From the NCBI RefSeq assembly GCF_000015265.1, contig NC_008699.1:3906001-3970000 (forward strand): a DNA stretch of 64,000 bases, read 5' to 3'. This DNA is from Nocardioides sp. JS614. GTDB lineage: Bacteria; Actinomycetota; Actinomycetes; Propionibacteriales; Nocardioidaceae. The stretch's first letter is position 1, and every line of letters starts with the position of its first letter. Shown here piece after piece: positions 36,924-45,714 of this stretch. The position numbers were made by a program, and so were the translations under genes. The notes under the pieces are model-generated. The model did not search any database and was not told the DNA's origin. It saw only the letters and a program-made list of their open reading frames with translations.

Positions 36924-38237
36924 TCACCGCCCTGCCACCCCGTCCGGGGTCTCGACGATGCTCGCGGGCGCGAGCCACTCCAGGGCTGCGGTGACGAGGG
37001 CGGTGGTGCCGGTGTCGAGGGTGGGCTGGAGCACCGGTGCGAAGGCGGCGGAGTGGTTGACCGGGACGTCCTGGGCGATCCGCCCGGCCGACCGGGCCCG
37101 CTCGTAGAGGTCCCGGTCGATGCCGCCGATCCCCCAGTAGGTGTAGGGGATCGCGAACGCGTTCGGGAGATCGGTGAAGTCCTCGCTCGCGGTCTGCAGC
37201 GGCAGCTCGACGGCGTCGTCGCCGAACCGGCGGCGGAAGGCCGCAGCGACCCGCTCGGTCACGTCCGGGTCGTTGTCGGTGAGCGGGAACCGGTCGAAGA
37301 GCTCGAACTCCGGCGGCCGCGGGCTGCCCGAGGCCTCGCACTCGGCCACGACGATGCGGCGGATGGCGTCGAGGATCGCGGTCCGGGTGTGTTCGTGGTA
37401 CGTCCGCACGTTCAGCGCGATCACGGCGTGGTCGGGGATCACGTTGCTCTTGGTGCCGGCCTGCAGGCTGCCCACGGTGAGTACGGCGGGCTCGCCCGGC
37501 TGCGTCTCGCGTGAGATCACGGTCTGCAGCCGGACGACGATCATCGCGGCGAGCACCACCGGGTCCACCGACGCCTGCGGCATCGAGCCGTGCGCGCCAC
37601 GGCCGTGCACCGTGATCCGCATGCTGTCCGCGGCCGACAGCGTCGGGCCGACCCGGGTCGCGACCTGACCCGTCGGGAGCGGCAGCACGTGCTGGCACAG
37701 CGCCACCTGCGGCCGGCCGACCCCGGCACCGTCGACCAGGCCCACGAGACCGTCGTCGACCATGCCCCGGGCCCCGTCGGCGACCTCCTCGGCGGGCTGG
37801 AACACCGCGACGACCGTGCCGTGCCAGGCATCGCGCGCGGCGGCGAGCAGCGACACCGCGCCCAGCAGGCACGCCACGTGCACGTCATGCCCGCAGGCGT
37901 GCATCACCGGCACCACGGCGCCGTCCGCGTCGGTCGCGACGGCGGTGCTCGCGTAGGGGACCCCCGTGGCCTCCCGCACCGGCAGCGCGTCCATGTCGGC
38001 GCGCAGCAGCACGGTCGGCCCGCCGCCGTTCGACAGGACGCCGACCACGCCGGTGCCGCCCACCCCCTCGTGGACGTCGCAGCCGTCCTGACGGAGCCGG
38101 TCGGCGACCACCCCCGCGGTCCGGGTCTCCTGGTGCGAGAGCTCGGGATGGGCGTGCAGGTCGCGGTAGCACTCCTCCTGCCAGGACCGCACCCTCGAGA
38201 GCCCGGCGAGGACGGACGTGAGTGGTTCGCTGGTCAT
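36924..38237 (-). CDS. M20-family amidohydrolase/peptidase
   Basis: 437-residue metal-dependent hydrolase of the M20D group (hippurate hydrolase/IAA-amino acid hydrolase type). Metal ligands are visible in MHACGHDVHVA (near residue 115), FQPAEEVADGARGM, and a late His in VPVNHSAAFAP. The lid domain lies between. Substrate is probably an N-acylated amino acid or similar amide. Coupled by four bases to the TRIC-type gene upstream. The 150 bases after its stop hold nothing recognisable. Confidence 0.9.
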   Translation of the reverse strand: MTSEPLTSVLAGLSRVRSWQEECYRDLHAHPELSHQETRTAGVVADRLRQDGCDVHEGVGGTGVVGVLSNGGGPTVLLRADMDALPVREATGVPYASTAVATDADGAVVPVMHACGHDVHVACLLGAVSLLAAARDAWHGTVVAVFQPAEEVADGARGMVDDGLVGLVDGAGVGRPQVALCQHVLPLPTGQVATRVGPTLSAADSMRITVHGRGAHGSMPQASVDPVVLAAMIVVRLQTVISRETQPGEPAVLTVGSLQAGTKSNVIPDHAVIALNVRTYHEHTRTAILDAIRRIVVAECEASGSPRPPEFELFDRFPLTDNDPDVTERVAAAFRRRFGDDAVELPLQTASEDFTDLPNAFAIPYTYWGIGGIDRDLYERARSAGRIAQDVPVNHSAAFAPVLQPTLDTGTTALVTAALEWLAPASIVETPDGVAGR

Positions 38238-38893
38238 CGGCTACCTCCATCGGTGCGGTCCGGCTCCTCAATCATGCCGGGCGGTCTGGGCGCGTTGATC
38301 CGGTAGTGCACGCCGAGCATCCGGATCGCGAAGCAGGTCCCCGCGGCCAGCAGCGCCGCCGGTACCCCGTATCCACCGGCGCGATCGGTGGCGACCACGA
38401 TCGTCGCGGCGACCAGGGCGGGGATCGCGTAGAGCTCGCTGCGCAGCACCACCGGGACGACACCGGTCATGACGTCACGCAGCGTGCCGCCGCCGACCGC
38501 GGTGATCACGCCGAGGATCACCGCCTGCGCGACGCCGACGTCGAAGTTCAGTGCCTTGGCGGCCCCGGTGACCGCGAACAGGCTGAGCCCGGCGGCGTCG
38601 AGCACCAGGATCGGCGTGGTGAGCCCGGTGAGCGCCCGGCTGAACCCGAACGCGACCAGGCTGCCGGCCGCCGCGACCAGGAGGTAGCGCCAGTCGCTGA
38701 ACGTCGCCGGCGGGACGGCGCCGATCAGGATGTCCCGGAGGATGCCGCCACCGATGGCGGTGATCATGCCGAGGGTCACCACGCCGACGACGTCGAGCCG
38801 CGCGACCCGGATCGCCGTCATCGCTCCGTTGAGCGCGAACGCGAACGTGCCGGTCAGGTCCAACGTCAGCAGCAGGGGCGACTCGGAGCTCAC
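38234..38893 (-). CDS. TRIC-type cation channel family protein (UPF0126/YadS-like)
   Basis: 219-residue membrane protein with a duplicated three-helix unit, the mark of the family. The repeated loop is GGGILRDILIGAVPP in the first half and GGGTLRDVMTGVVPV in the second. Homologues form trimeric monovalent cation channels. GTG 38893 is chosen from the position of the first helix (LLLTLDLTGTFAFALNGAM); upstream open sequence is Arg/Ser-rich and not supported. Confidence 0.87.
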   Translation of the reverse strand: MSSESPLLLTLDLTGTFAFALNGAMTAIRVARLDVVGVVTLGMITAIGGGILRDILIGAVPPATFSDWRYLLVAAAGSLVAFGFSRALTGLTTPILVLDAAGLSLFAVTGAAKALNFDVGVAQAVILGVITAVGGGTLRDVMTGVVPVVLRSELYAIPALVAATIVVATDRAGGYGVPAALLAAGTCFAIRMLGVHYRINAPRPPGMIEEPDRTDGGSR

Positions 38894-39031
38894 CGCACCT
38901 GTGTACCCGCTCGAGGGCTCCCAGGACAGGTTTGCCGGCACGGCCGCGCACCGGTGCCGGGGATCTCGACAGGCTCGATCACCGGTGCGCCGCTCGATCA
39001 CCGGGCGCGGCTCGACCGCCGGAGCGGGCGG

Positions 39032-40279
39032 TTACGTCGGGAAGGCCTGGTCCTTGCCGAGGATCGTGAGCCCGTCCTCGACGACGAAGCCGCGGGCCCG
39101 GTCGGCCTCCGGGTCGACGCCGATCTGCGCGCCGGGCGGCACGACGACGTTCTTGTCCAGGATCGCGTTGCGCACGACGGCCCCGGCCCCGACGTACACC
39201 CCGTTCATGAGCACCGCGCCGGTGACCTCGGCGCCGGTGTCCACGCGCACGGACGGGGAGAGCACGGAGCGCTGGACCTGGCCACCGGTGACGACCACGC
39301 CCGGGGAGAGGACCGCCTCGTCGACGCCCGGCAGGTCGCCGGACGCACCCTGCACCAGCTTGGCCGGAGGCTGCGGGCCGTACGAGGTGTAGATCGGCCA
39401 GTCGAAGTTGTAGAGGTTGAACACCGGCAGCGGCGAGACGACGTCCATGTGGGCCGCGTAGTAGGAGCCGAGCGTCCCGACGTCGCGCCAGTAGCCGCGG
39501 TCGCGGTCGGTCGAGCCAGCGACGTCGTTGTCCTTGTAGTCGTAGACGGCGGCCTGCTGTCGGCGTACGAAGGCCGGCACGATGTCGCCGCCCATGTCGT
39601 GCTTCGAGCCGATCTCCGTCGCGTCCCGGGTCACCGCCTCGACGAGGGCGTCGGCGTCGAAGACGTAGTTGCCCATCGAGGCGAGCACCTCGCCGGGGCT
39701 GTCCGGCAGGCCGACCGGGTCGGTGGGCTTCTCGAGGAACTCGCGGATCCGGGACGGGTCGTCGGGGTGTACGTCGATGACGCCGAACTGGTCGGCCAGC
39801 TCGATCGGCTGGCGGATCGCGGCGACCGTGCAGGCCGCGCCGCTCTCCGCGTGGGCCTTGACCATCTGGTAGAAGTCCATCCGGTAGACGTGATCGGCTC
39901 CGACGACCACGACGTAGTCGGGCCGCTCGTCGCGCATCAGGTTCAGCGACTGGTAGATCGCGTCCGCGGAGCCGAGGTACCAGTGCTTGCCGACACGCTG
40001 CTGCGCGGGCACCGGGGTGACGTAGTTGCCGAGCATCGTCGACATCCGCCAGGTCTGGGTGACGTGCCGGTCCAGGCTGTGCGACTTGTACTGGGTCAGC
40101 ACGACCACCTTGAGGAAGCCCGAGTTCACGACGTTCGACAGCGCGAAGTCGATGAGCCGGTAGATGCCCGCGAACGGCACCGCCGGCTTGGCCCGGTCCG
40201 CGGTGAGCGGCATCAGCCGTTTGCCCTCGCCACCGGCGAGGCAGATCACGAGCACGTTCTTCCGGGAGATACGAGCCAT
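39032..40279 (-). CDS. glgC: Glucose-1-phosphate adenylyltransferase
   Basis: ADP-glucose pyrophosphorylase, 415 aa, first step of glycogen synthesis. The N-terminal nucleotide motif LAGGEGKRLMPLTADRAKPAVPFAG carries the conserved Gly-Gly and Arg/Lys residues. MVGADHVYRMD, FLEKP and the left-handed beta-helix C-terminus (NAILDKNVVVPPGAQIG) are all present. It is divergent from glgA with 52 bases between starts, the usual actinobacterial arrangement. Confidence 0.96.
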   Translation of the reverse strand: MARISRKNVLVICLAGGEGKRLMPLTADRAKPAVPFAGIYRLIDFALSNVVNSGFLKVVVLTQYKSHSLDRHVTQTWRMSTMLGNYVTPVPAQQRVGKHWYLGSADAIYQSLNLMRDERPDYVVVVGADHVYRMDFYQMVKAHAESGAACTVAAIRQPIELADQFGVIDVHPDDPSRIREFLEKPTDPVGLPDSPGEVLASMGNYVFDADALVEAVTRDATEIGSKHDMGGDIVPAFVRRQQAAVYDYKDNDVAGSTDRDRGYWRDVGTLGSYYAAHMDVVSPLPVFNLYNFDWPIYTSYGPQPPAKLVQGASGDLPGVDEAVLSPGVVVTGGQVQRSVLSPSVRVDTGAEVTGAVLMNGVYVGAGAVVRNAILDKNVVVPPGAQIGVDPEADRARGFVVEDGLTILGKDQAFPT

Positions 40280-40331
40280 GCCGCCACGCTAGCGCCCCCA
40301 GGACGGCGGCGGAGGCGAGTAGGTTCGGGCT

Positions 40332-41525
40332 GTGCGAGTCGACGTGCTGAGCAAGGAGTACCCGCCCGAGGTGTACGGCGGCGCCGGCGTCCACGTGGCG
40401 GAGCTGGTCCGGGCGCTGCGGGCCCGCGACGACGTCACCGCGCACGTGCACGCGTTCGGCGCGCTGCGCGACGAGGACCGCACGTCGTCGTACCCCGACC
40501 TCGCCGAGCTGGCCACCGCGAACGCCGCGCTGCGCACGCTGGGCGTCGATCTCACGATCGCCGACGGCTGCGCCGGCACCGACCTGGTCCACTCGCACAC
40601 CTGGTACGCGAACCTCGCGGGGCACCTCTCCTCGCTCCTGTACGACGTGCCGCACGTCGTCACCGCACACTCGCTCGAGCCGCTGCGGCCGTGGAAGGCC
40701 GAGCAGCTGGGCGGCGGCTACGCGATCTCCTCGTGGGCCGAGCGCACGTCCTACGAGGCCGCCGCCGCAGTGATCGCGGTGTCGGCGGCGATGCGCGACG
40801 ACGTGCTCGCGTCGTACCCGCGCATCGACGCCGACCGGGTGCACGTCGTACACAACGGCATCGACACCGAGGACTGGCGACCGGTCGCCGATCCCGACCG
40901 GGTGCGTGGGCTCGGCGTCGACCCGGACCGCCGGTCGGTGGTGTTCGTCGGCCGGATCACCCGGCAGAAGGGGCTGCCGCTGTTCCTGCGCGCCTGCTCC
41001 GCACTGCCTCCGGACGTGCAGATCGTGCTGTGCGCCGGCGCGCCGGACACCCCGGAGATCATGGCCGAGGTCGAGGGGCTGGTCGACGGGCTGCGGGCGA
41101 GCAGGGACGGGGTCGTGTGGATCCCGGAGATGCTGCCGCGGCGCGACGTCGTCGCGCTCCTCACCGCCGCGACCGCGTTCGCCTGCCCGTCGATCTACGA
41201 GCCGCTTGGCATCGTCAACCTCGAGGCGATGGCCTGCGAGACCGCCGTCGTCGCAACGGCCACCGGCGGCATCCCGGAGGTGGTGGTCCCCGGTGAGACC
41301 GGGCTGCTGGTGCCCATCGAGCAGGCCTCGGACGGCACCGGCACGCCGCTGGACCCGGATCGCTACGTCTCCGACTTCGCCGCGGCTCTCCTCGAGATCG
41401 TCTCGGATCCCGGCCGGGCCGCCGAGCTGGGCCGCGCCGGACGTGCCCGCGCGATCGCCGACTTCAGCTGGGCCGCGATCGCGGAGCGCACCGTGGCGGT
41501 CTACCGCTCCGCGCTCGCGCGATAG
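40332..41525 (+). CDS. glgA: Glycogen synthase / maltose-1-phosphate synthase, GT4
   Basis: GT4 glycosyltransferase of 397 residues. The N-terminal DVLSKEYPPEVYGGAGVHVAELV and the C-terminal donor site with PSIYEPLGIVNLEAMACETAVVA are diagnostic. Actinobacterial members of this short GT4 group use the ADP-glucose made by GlgC; in Mycobacterium the enzyme (GlgM) makes maltose-1-phosphate. Which activity holds here cannot be told from sequence. Its TAG stop (41523-41525) lies inside family I repeat copy 2. Confidence 0.93.
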   Translation: MRVDVLSKEYPPEVYGGAGVHVAELVRALRARDDVTAHVHAFGALRDEDRTSSYPDLAELATANAALRTLGVDLTIADGCAGTDLVHSHTWYANLAGHLSSLLYDVPHVVTAHSLEPLRPWKAEQLGGGYAISSWAERTSYEAAAAVIAVSAAMRDDVLASYPRIDADRVHVVHNGIDTEDWRPVADPDRVRGLGVDPDRRSVVFVGRITRQKGLPLFLRACSALPPDVQIVLCAGAPDTPEIMAEVEGLVDGLRASRDGVVWIPEMLPRRDVVALLTAATAFACPSIYEPLGIVNLEAMACETAVVATATGGIPEVVVPGETGLLVPIEQASDGTGTPLDPDRYVSDFAAALLEIVSDPGRAAELGRAGRARAIADFSWAAIAERTVAVYRSALAR

Positions 41526-41586
41526 TCCCTGACGTTTGCGGGGCCTGGGATCGCTCCCACGCCGCGCAAACGTCAGGGACTATCGC
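41519..41586. repeat. Dispersed palindromic repeat, family I, copy 2
   Basis: A 68-bp hairpin with perfect 22-bp arms: GCGATAGTCCCTGACGTTTG plus CG at 41519-41540, and the reverse complement at 41565-41586. The centre holds TGGGATCGCTCCCA. In reverse orientation it matches copy 1 over 60 bp with four mismatches. The left arm contributes the glgA stop codon, so the glgA C-terminus ends in the element. Probably also a terminator. Confidence 0.82.
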
Positions 41587-41661
41587 TCGCTGTGCGCCCG
41601 GTGGTCCGGTGCTTGTGGAGAACGGGGCGGCGGTCTGCCGGATCGGGGCAGGCTGCCGGGC

Positions 41662-42093
41662 ATGAACGATCACGCCTACCGACCCATCATCCGCAGCCAG
41701 GCCGACCTCGAGACGGTCTGGCGCCACCTCATGCAGCCGCTCGGCTTCGCCACGGGCAGCGTCTGGATGCTGCGCCTCGAGGCCGACGGGCGCGCGGTGC
41801 CCCGCCTCATGGAGATCGCCGACGCCGAGCTCGCCGCGGATCCCCGCGAGGAACCGGAGCCGTTCGCGGCCCTGCTCGCCGACCTCGACAGCGTCGAGCC
41901 AGGCGGCAGCTACGCATTCCTGCGGTCCCGGCCCGGTCGCGACGGCATCAGGCCCGAGGACCGCGCCTGGGCGGGCTTCCTCTACGCCGCCGGCCGGCTC
42001 GCCGGGGTCCGGCTCGAGGTCGTGCACCTGGCGACCGACGCCGACGTCGTACCGCTGCCGCTCGACGAGGTCGGCCTGCCACGCAGCGCCTGA
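41662..42093 (+). CDS. Hypothetical protein, 143 aa
   Basis: Small soluble protein, beginning NDHAYRPIIRSQADLETVWRH, with GSVWMLRLEADGRAVPRL near residue 32 that suggests a beta-sheet core. The layout resembles RadC/JAB-like or other small actinobacterial unknowns, but I see no catalytic motif. ATG 41662 follows GGCAGGCTGCCGGGC. Confidence 0.65.
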   Translation: MNDHAYRPIIRSQADLETVWRHLMQPLGFATGSVWMLRLEADGRAVPRLMEIADAELAADPREEPEPFAALLADLDSVEPGGSYAFLRSRPGRDGIRPEDRAWAGFLYAAGRLAGVRLEVVHLATDADVVPLPLDEVGLPRSA

Positions 42094-42127
42094 CCGCCGC
42101 GGCGAGCGGCCGCTACCGTGGGCGCTC

Positions 42128-42805
42128 GTGACCAAGCTGGTGTTCGCCCTCTGGGGTGACGGACTGCCGACGAGCCTCCACGACCCCGGCCTGCACGGGC
42201 GGCTCGCCGCCGCGGGGGTACGCCGTCTGCAGCTCAACGTCGACGACGAGCAGGTCGCCGGGGCCATGCGGATCCCGACCGGCGAACCGGTGCGCGCAGT
42301 GGTCAGCGTCTGGGACGCCGAGCCCACTCCGGTCGCCGACGCCCTCGCCACCGCCGCGGCGACCGTGCACGGCTGGCGGGTGGACGAGCGCCGCCGGCTG
42401 GACCCTCCCGAGACCTGGGACGGCAGCCGCGCCGACGCGCTGAGCAACGTCGCGATCCTGCGCCGCCCCGCCGAGCTGGCGCACGAGGAGTGGCTGCGGC
42501 GCTGGATGGTCGAGCACACGCCGATCGCGATCCGCACCCAAGCCACGTTCGGCTATGTCCAGAACGTCGTCGTCGAGCCGGTCACCGCCGGGGCGCCCCG
42601 CGTGGACGCGGTCGTCGAGGAGCTGTTCCCGAGCGCCGGGATGAGCGACACGCACGCGTTCTACGGCAGCGGCGGCGACGAGGCCGAGCTGGGCCGCCGG
42701 CTCACCGAGCTGATGGCCAGCGTCACCCGGATCGGGGCCGACCGCGACCTCGACCTGGTCCCGACCAGCCGCTACCTCTACGCCCTGGATCAGGCGCTCG
42801 GGTAG
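42128..42805 (+). CDS. EthD-like dimeric alpha/beta-barrel protein, 225 aa
   Basis: The segments HEEWLRRWMVEHTPIAIRTQATFGYVQNVVV and DTHAFYGSGGDEAELGRRL fit the EthD/dimeric ferredoxin-like barrel, here apparently in two copies over 225 residues. Such proteins serve as small oxygenase partners or decarboxylases. GTG 42128 is the start. Its last 16 bases overlap the convergent DUF427 gene. Confidence 0.65.
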   Translation: MTKLVFALWGDGLPTSLHDPGLHGRLAAAGVRRLQLNVDDEQVAGAMRIPTGEPVRAVVSVWDAEPTPVADALATAAATVHGWRVDERRRLDPPETWDGSRADALSNVAILRRPAELAHEEWLRRWMVEHTPIAIRTQATFGYVQNVVVEPVTAGAPRVDAVVEELFPSAGMSDTHAFYGSGGDEAELGRRLTELMASVTRIGADRDLDLVPTSRYLYALDQALG

Positions 42806-43170
42806 GTCCGGACGTCCACGACGTTCGGGTAGAACGCGACATGGCCGGCGATCCCGGCGACCGCGTCGTACGGCTGCTCGTAGACCCACACCGCGTTGTC
42901 GTGGGTCGCACCGTCGGCGACCAGGCTGTAGTAGCCGGCGTCGCCCTTGTAGGGGCAGTACGTCGCGTGGTCGGTGCGTCGGAGCACCGCCGGGTCGACG
43001 TCGGCCAGCGGGACGTACTGCACCGGCGGGTAGCTCGCCTCCTGCAGCGTCAGGGCGGAGGTCGTGTCGGCCACGGTGCGCTCACCGAGCGTGACGACGA
43101 CCCGGCCCGTGGTGGGCGTGATCGTGATCGGGTGCCCCTCGTCGGGCACCAGCACCTGCTTCTCGCTCAT
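42790..43170 (-). CDS. DUF427-family protein, 126 aa
   Basis: Single-domain DUF427 protein with the expected phrases GRVVVTLGERTVADTTSAL, YCPYKGDAGYYSL and VWVYEQPYDAVAGIAGHVAFY (read as adjoining pieces). The family's biochemical role is not established. It overlaps the EthD-like gene at the 3' end. Confidence 0.88.
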   Translation of the reverse strand: MSEKQVLVPDEGHPITITPTTGRVVVTLGERTVADTTSALTLQEASYPPVQYVPLADVDPAVLRRTDHATYCPYKGDAGYYSLVADGATHDNAVWVYEQPYDAVAGIAGHVAFYPNVVDVRTYPSA

Positions 43171-43252
43171 ACCGGGCCCAACACCGTCCCGGACGCGCTG
43201 ATTCCGCCTGCGCCACCCGTTCCCGGAGGAACGCGCGGCGCGGCATCCGACC

Positions 43253-43735
43253 TCAGGGCCGTCCGACGATCGCGTCGACGATCGCCTCGACGCTCTGGTC
43301 GACGTCGATGACCACCCCCCGCTCGTCCGGCTCGAGCGGCTCGAGGGTGGCGAACTGCGAGGCCAGCAGCGAGGCCGGCATGAAGTGGCCGGGTCGGCTG
43401 GCCTGGCGCCGGCCGATCACCTCGGGGGTCCCCTCCAGCAGCACGAACTCCACGACGGGCGCGTGTCGGCGCAGCTGGTCGCGGTACTTCCGTCTGAGCG
43501 CGGAGCAGGCCATCACGCCGCCGTCCGGATGCTCGGCGAGCCAGCCGCCGACCGCCTCCAGCCAGGGGTAGCGGTCGTCGTCGTCGAGCGCGTGCCCCGC
43601 GCTCATCTTCGCGACGTTCTCCGGCGGATGCAGGTCGTCGGCGTCCTCGTACGGCACGCGGAGTCGCTGGGCCAACGCTGCCCCCACGGTCGACTTGCCC
43701 GAGCCCGAGACACCGATCACGACCAGGGGATGCAT
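43253..43735 (-). CDS. gntK: Gluconokinase
   Basis: P-loop sugar kinase of 160 residues that phosphorylates gluconate for the pentose phosphate pathway. Walker A is GVSGSGKSTVG near residue 8, and the substrate segment DADDLHPPENVAKMSAGHAL is characteristic of GntK. CSALRRKYRDQLR and LASQFATLEPLE follow as expected. No gluconate permease or regulator is adjacent. Confidence 0.93.
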   Translation of the reverse strand: MHPLVVIGVSGSGKSTVGAALAQRLRVPYEDADDLHPPENVAKMSAGHALDDDDRYPWLEAVGGWLAEHPDGGVMACSALRRKYRDQLRRHAPVVEFVLLEGTPEVIGRRQASRPGHFMPASLLASQFATLEPLEPDERGVVIDVDQSVEAIVDAIVGRP

Positions 43736-43744
43736 CCTCGCACG

Positions 43745-44398
43745 CTAACCCGTGACGTCCAGCAGGGTCGCCACCGCGAACCGGGCGGCCGCGCGCTCGA
43801 AGGCCCCACCGTGGCGCAGCATGGCGTGCCGCGCGCCCGGCACCTCGACGTACTCGACCTCGGTCTGTCGCGCCAGGGTCCGCGCGACGAGGCGGGACCG
43901 CTGCGGTGGCGCGACGCGGTCCTCGGTGCCGTGGACGATCAGGACCCGTCGCCCGGTGAGGTCGACCGGCCGGCGCGGGTCGTCGGGGTAGACCCACGGG
44001 TTGAGGGCGACGACACCGCGCACGCCCGCTACCCCACCGGCCAGCAGCGCCGCGCGGCCGCCGAGCGAGTGCCCGACCAGGCAGACCGGCAGGTCGCCGA
44101 AGCGGGCCCCGACCTCACGCAGCGCCCACGCGACGTCGTCGACCGGGGTGTGCGTGGCGTCCCATCCGCGCGCGGAGTTGAGCAACCTCGACACGGCGAG
44201 CCGCCCCCGCCCGGCACGCGCGATCCGGCTCGCGACCGGCACCATCCGCAGCACCGAGAGCTGGGCCGGGCTCACCTCCGAGCGGCCCGGACGGCTCGCG
44301 CCGCCGTGCAGCACCAGGACCACTCCCCCAGGGTGGTCCGGCGTATGCGTGTCGATCAGCCGGGCGCGCGTCACGCCGTCATTCGGTGCGAGAGCCAC
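43745..44398 (-). CDS. Alpha/beta hydrolase (dienelactone hydrolase-like)
   Basis: 217-residue hydrolase from GTG 44398. The oxyanion segment is VLVLHGGASRPG, the nucleophile elbow is VGHSLGGRAAL near residue 110, the acid lies in HGTEDRVAPP and the His in PGARHAML. It overlaps the upstream gene by 20 bases, so GTG 44398 could be replaced by a later start in the conserved N-terminus. Substrate unknown. Confidence 0.82.
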   Translation of the reverse strand: MALAPNDGVTRARLIDTHTPDHPGGVVLVLHGGASRPGRSEVSPAQLSVLRMVPVASRIARAGRGRLAVSRLLNSARGWDATHTPVDDVAWALREVGARFGDLPVCLVGHSLGGRAALLAGGVAGVRGVVALNPWVYPDDPRRPVDLTGRRVLIVHGTEDRVAPPQRSRLVARTLARQTEVEYVEVPGARHAMLRHGGAFERAAARFAVATLLDVTG

Positions 44399-45047
44399 GA
44401 GCGGATCGGTACGACGGCTCGCGCAGCCGCTCGACCGCGCCGTACTGCTCGAGTCCGGGGAGCCGGTTGACCACTGGGTCGAACGAGACGGCCGGGTCGT
44501 CCGCGTCGTCGTCCAGGGGCAACGCGGACAGCCGCAGCTCGGCGAAGCGCGCCCACTCCCCCTCCGGCGCGGCCGCGGCCAGCTCGAAGGACTCGGCGCC
44601 GGTTGGCCGGGCACCGAGCAGCAGCGGCCCCCGGTCGGTCCGGTAGGGCAGCAGCGTGGTCATCGGCCGCTGCCGCGGGGAGCGGCTCATGGTCAGCACG
44701 AAGCGGGTCAGCCGGCCCCATCCGGTCGAGGCGAGCAGGAGGTCGCCGTGCCCGCCGCCGGGGCGGGGCACGCGGATCGCCAGGCCATGGATGTCGGGCG
44801 CCGAACCGGGCAGGCCGATCGCCCGGGAGCGGCGCACCAGCACGTCGTCCTCGCCGGTCTCGTCGAGCCACGGCACGCCCGTGGCCGGCTGCGCACCGCG
44901 ACGGAACAGCCGACCGCGGGTCACCTCTCCGCGTGGGTGCAGCGGCTTGGCGGCCGGCCGGACGGCGGCCACGGCGCGGGTCGTCCCGGCGAACAGCAGG
45001 CCTCCGGCGGAGGCGAGGGCGTGCGCGGGGGCGTCGAGAGCGGACAT
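44379..45047 (-). CDS. Catalase-superfamily-like protein, short, 222 aa
   Basis: Segments PLHPRGEVTRGRLFRRG, VRRSRAIGLPGSAPDIHGLAIRVP and LTMSRSPRQRPMTTLLPY recall the catalase/allene oxide synthase fold, in which an N-terminal His and a later Tyr serve heme. The protein is less than half a catalase and I cannot see a clear heme-ligand RxxxY. It is therefore either a very divergent minimal member or a non-heme relative. ATG 45047 is the start. Confidence 0.55.
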   Translation of the reverse strand: MSALDAPAHALASAGGLLFAGTTRAVAAVRPAAKPLHPRGEVTRGRLFRRGAQPATGVPWLDETGEDDVLVRRSRAIGLPGSAPDIHGLAIRVPRPGGGHGDLLLASTGWGRLTRFVLTMSRSPRQRPMTTLLPYRTDRGPLLLGARPTGAESFELAAAAPEGEWARFAELRLSALPLDDDADDPAVSFDPVVNRLPGLEQYGAVERLREPSYRSARGSRTE

Positions 45048-45085
45048 GACCCCGCCGTACCCATGCGGGACGGGCGGCACGCCGC

Positions 45086-45604
45086 TCAGGGCACCACGAC
45101 CGTGAACGCGACCGCGTTGGCGAGCTTGTACGACCCGCCGGCCGTGAAGGTGAAGGTCCGCACGCCGAGGTCGCTGCCCTCGGGGCAGCCGGCGGCGGAC
45201 TTGCTGAGGTACGCCGCGAGGTTGGCCCCCGCGGACTTGTCCCAGTCCACGCTGACCGCCGGCGCGACCGTGTCCGGGTCGATCGAGTCGTCGGCGTACG
45301 TCAGGCAGTAGACGCCGGTCTTGACCCGGACGACCGAGGCGAAGCCGCGGGTGCGGGCCGGGTCGAGGATCACGGGATCCTCCCAGGTCACGTAGGTGTA
45401 GGCACGCACCGAGAGGGCCGCGAGCGACGAGGCACTGAGGTCGGCCGGGCGCACCGCGCCGTCCTTGATCTTCACGCTGGTGATCGCGCTGTTCGCGATG
45501 TCCTTGGTGCCGATCCTGGAGGCCGCATAGCTGACGCCACCGAGCGAGAGGACCAGGGCCAGGCAGGCCACCACCATGGCGGGCGAGGGGATCAGTCGGC
45601 GCAC
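45086..45604 (-). CDS. Exported protein with actinobacterial spacer motif, 172 aa
   Basis: Signal peptide or anchor PSPAMVVACLALVLSLGGVSYA at residues 7-28, followed by IGTKDIANSAITSVKIKDGAV. This repeat-like sequence is common just after the signal in actinobacterial exported proteins of unknown role. The C-terminal beta-rich domain contains Cys residues in GVYCLTY and AAGCPEG that may pair. No function assignable. Confidence 0.75.
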   Translation of the reverse strand: MRRLIPSPAMVVACLALVLSLGGVSYAASRIGTKDIANSAITSVKIKDGAVRPADLSASSLAALSVRAYTYVTWEDPVILDPARTRGFASVVRVKTGVYCLTYADDSIDPDTVAPAVSVDWDKSAGANLAAYLSKSAAGCPEGSDLGVRTFTFTAGGSYKLANAVAFTVVVP

Positions 45605-45714
45605 ACCAGCACTTTAGGGAGCCCGCCGGCCGCGGCGGTGGCGGCGCACCGCGCCGGTCGCCGTACCAGCCGGTAGCCTCTGCCACACCCCCTGCCCGAC
45701 CACCGGAGGTACGG

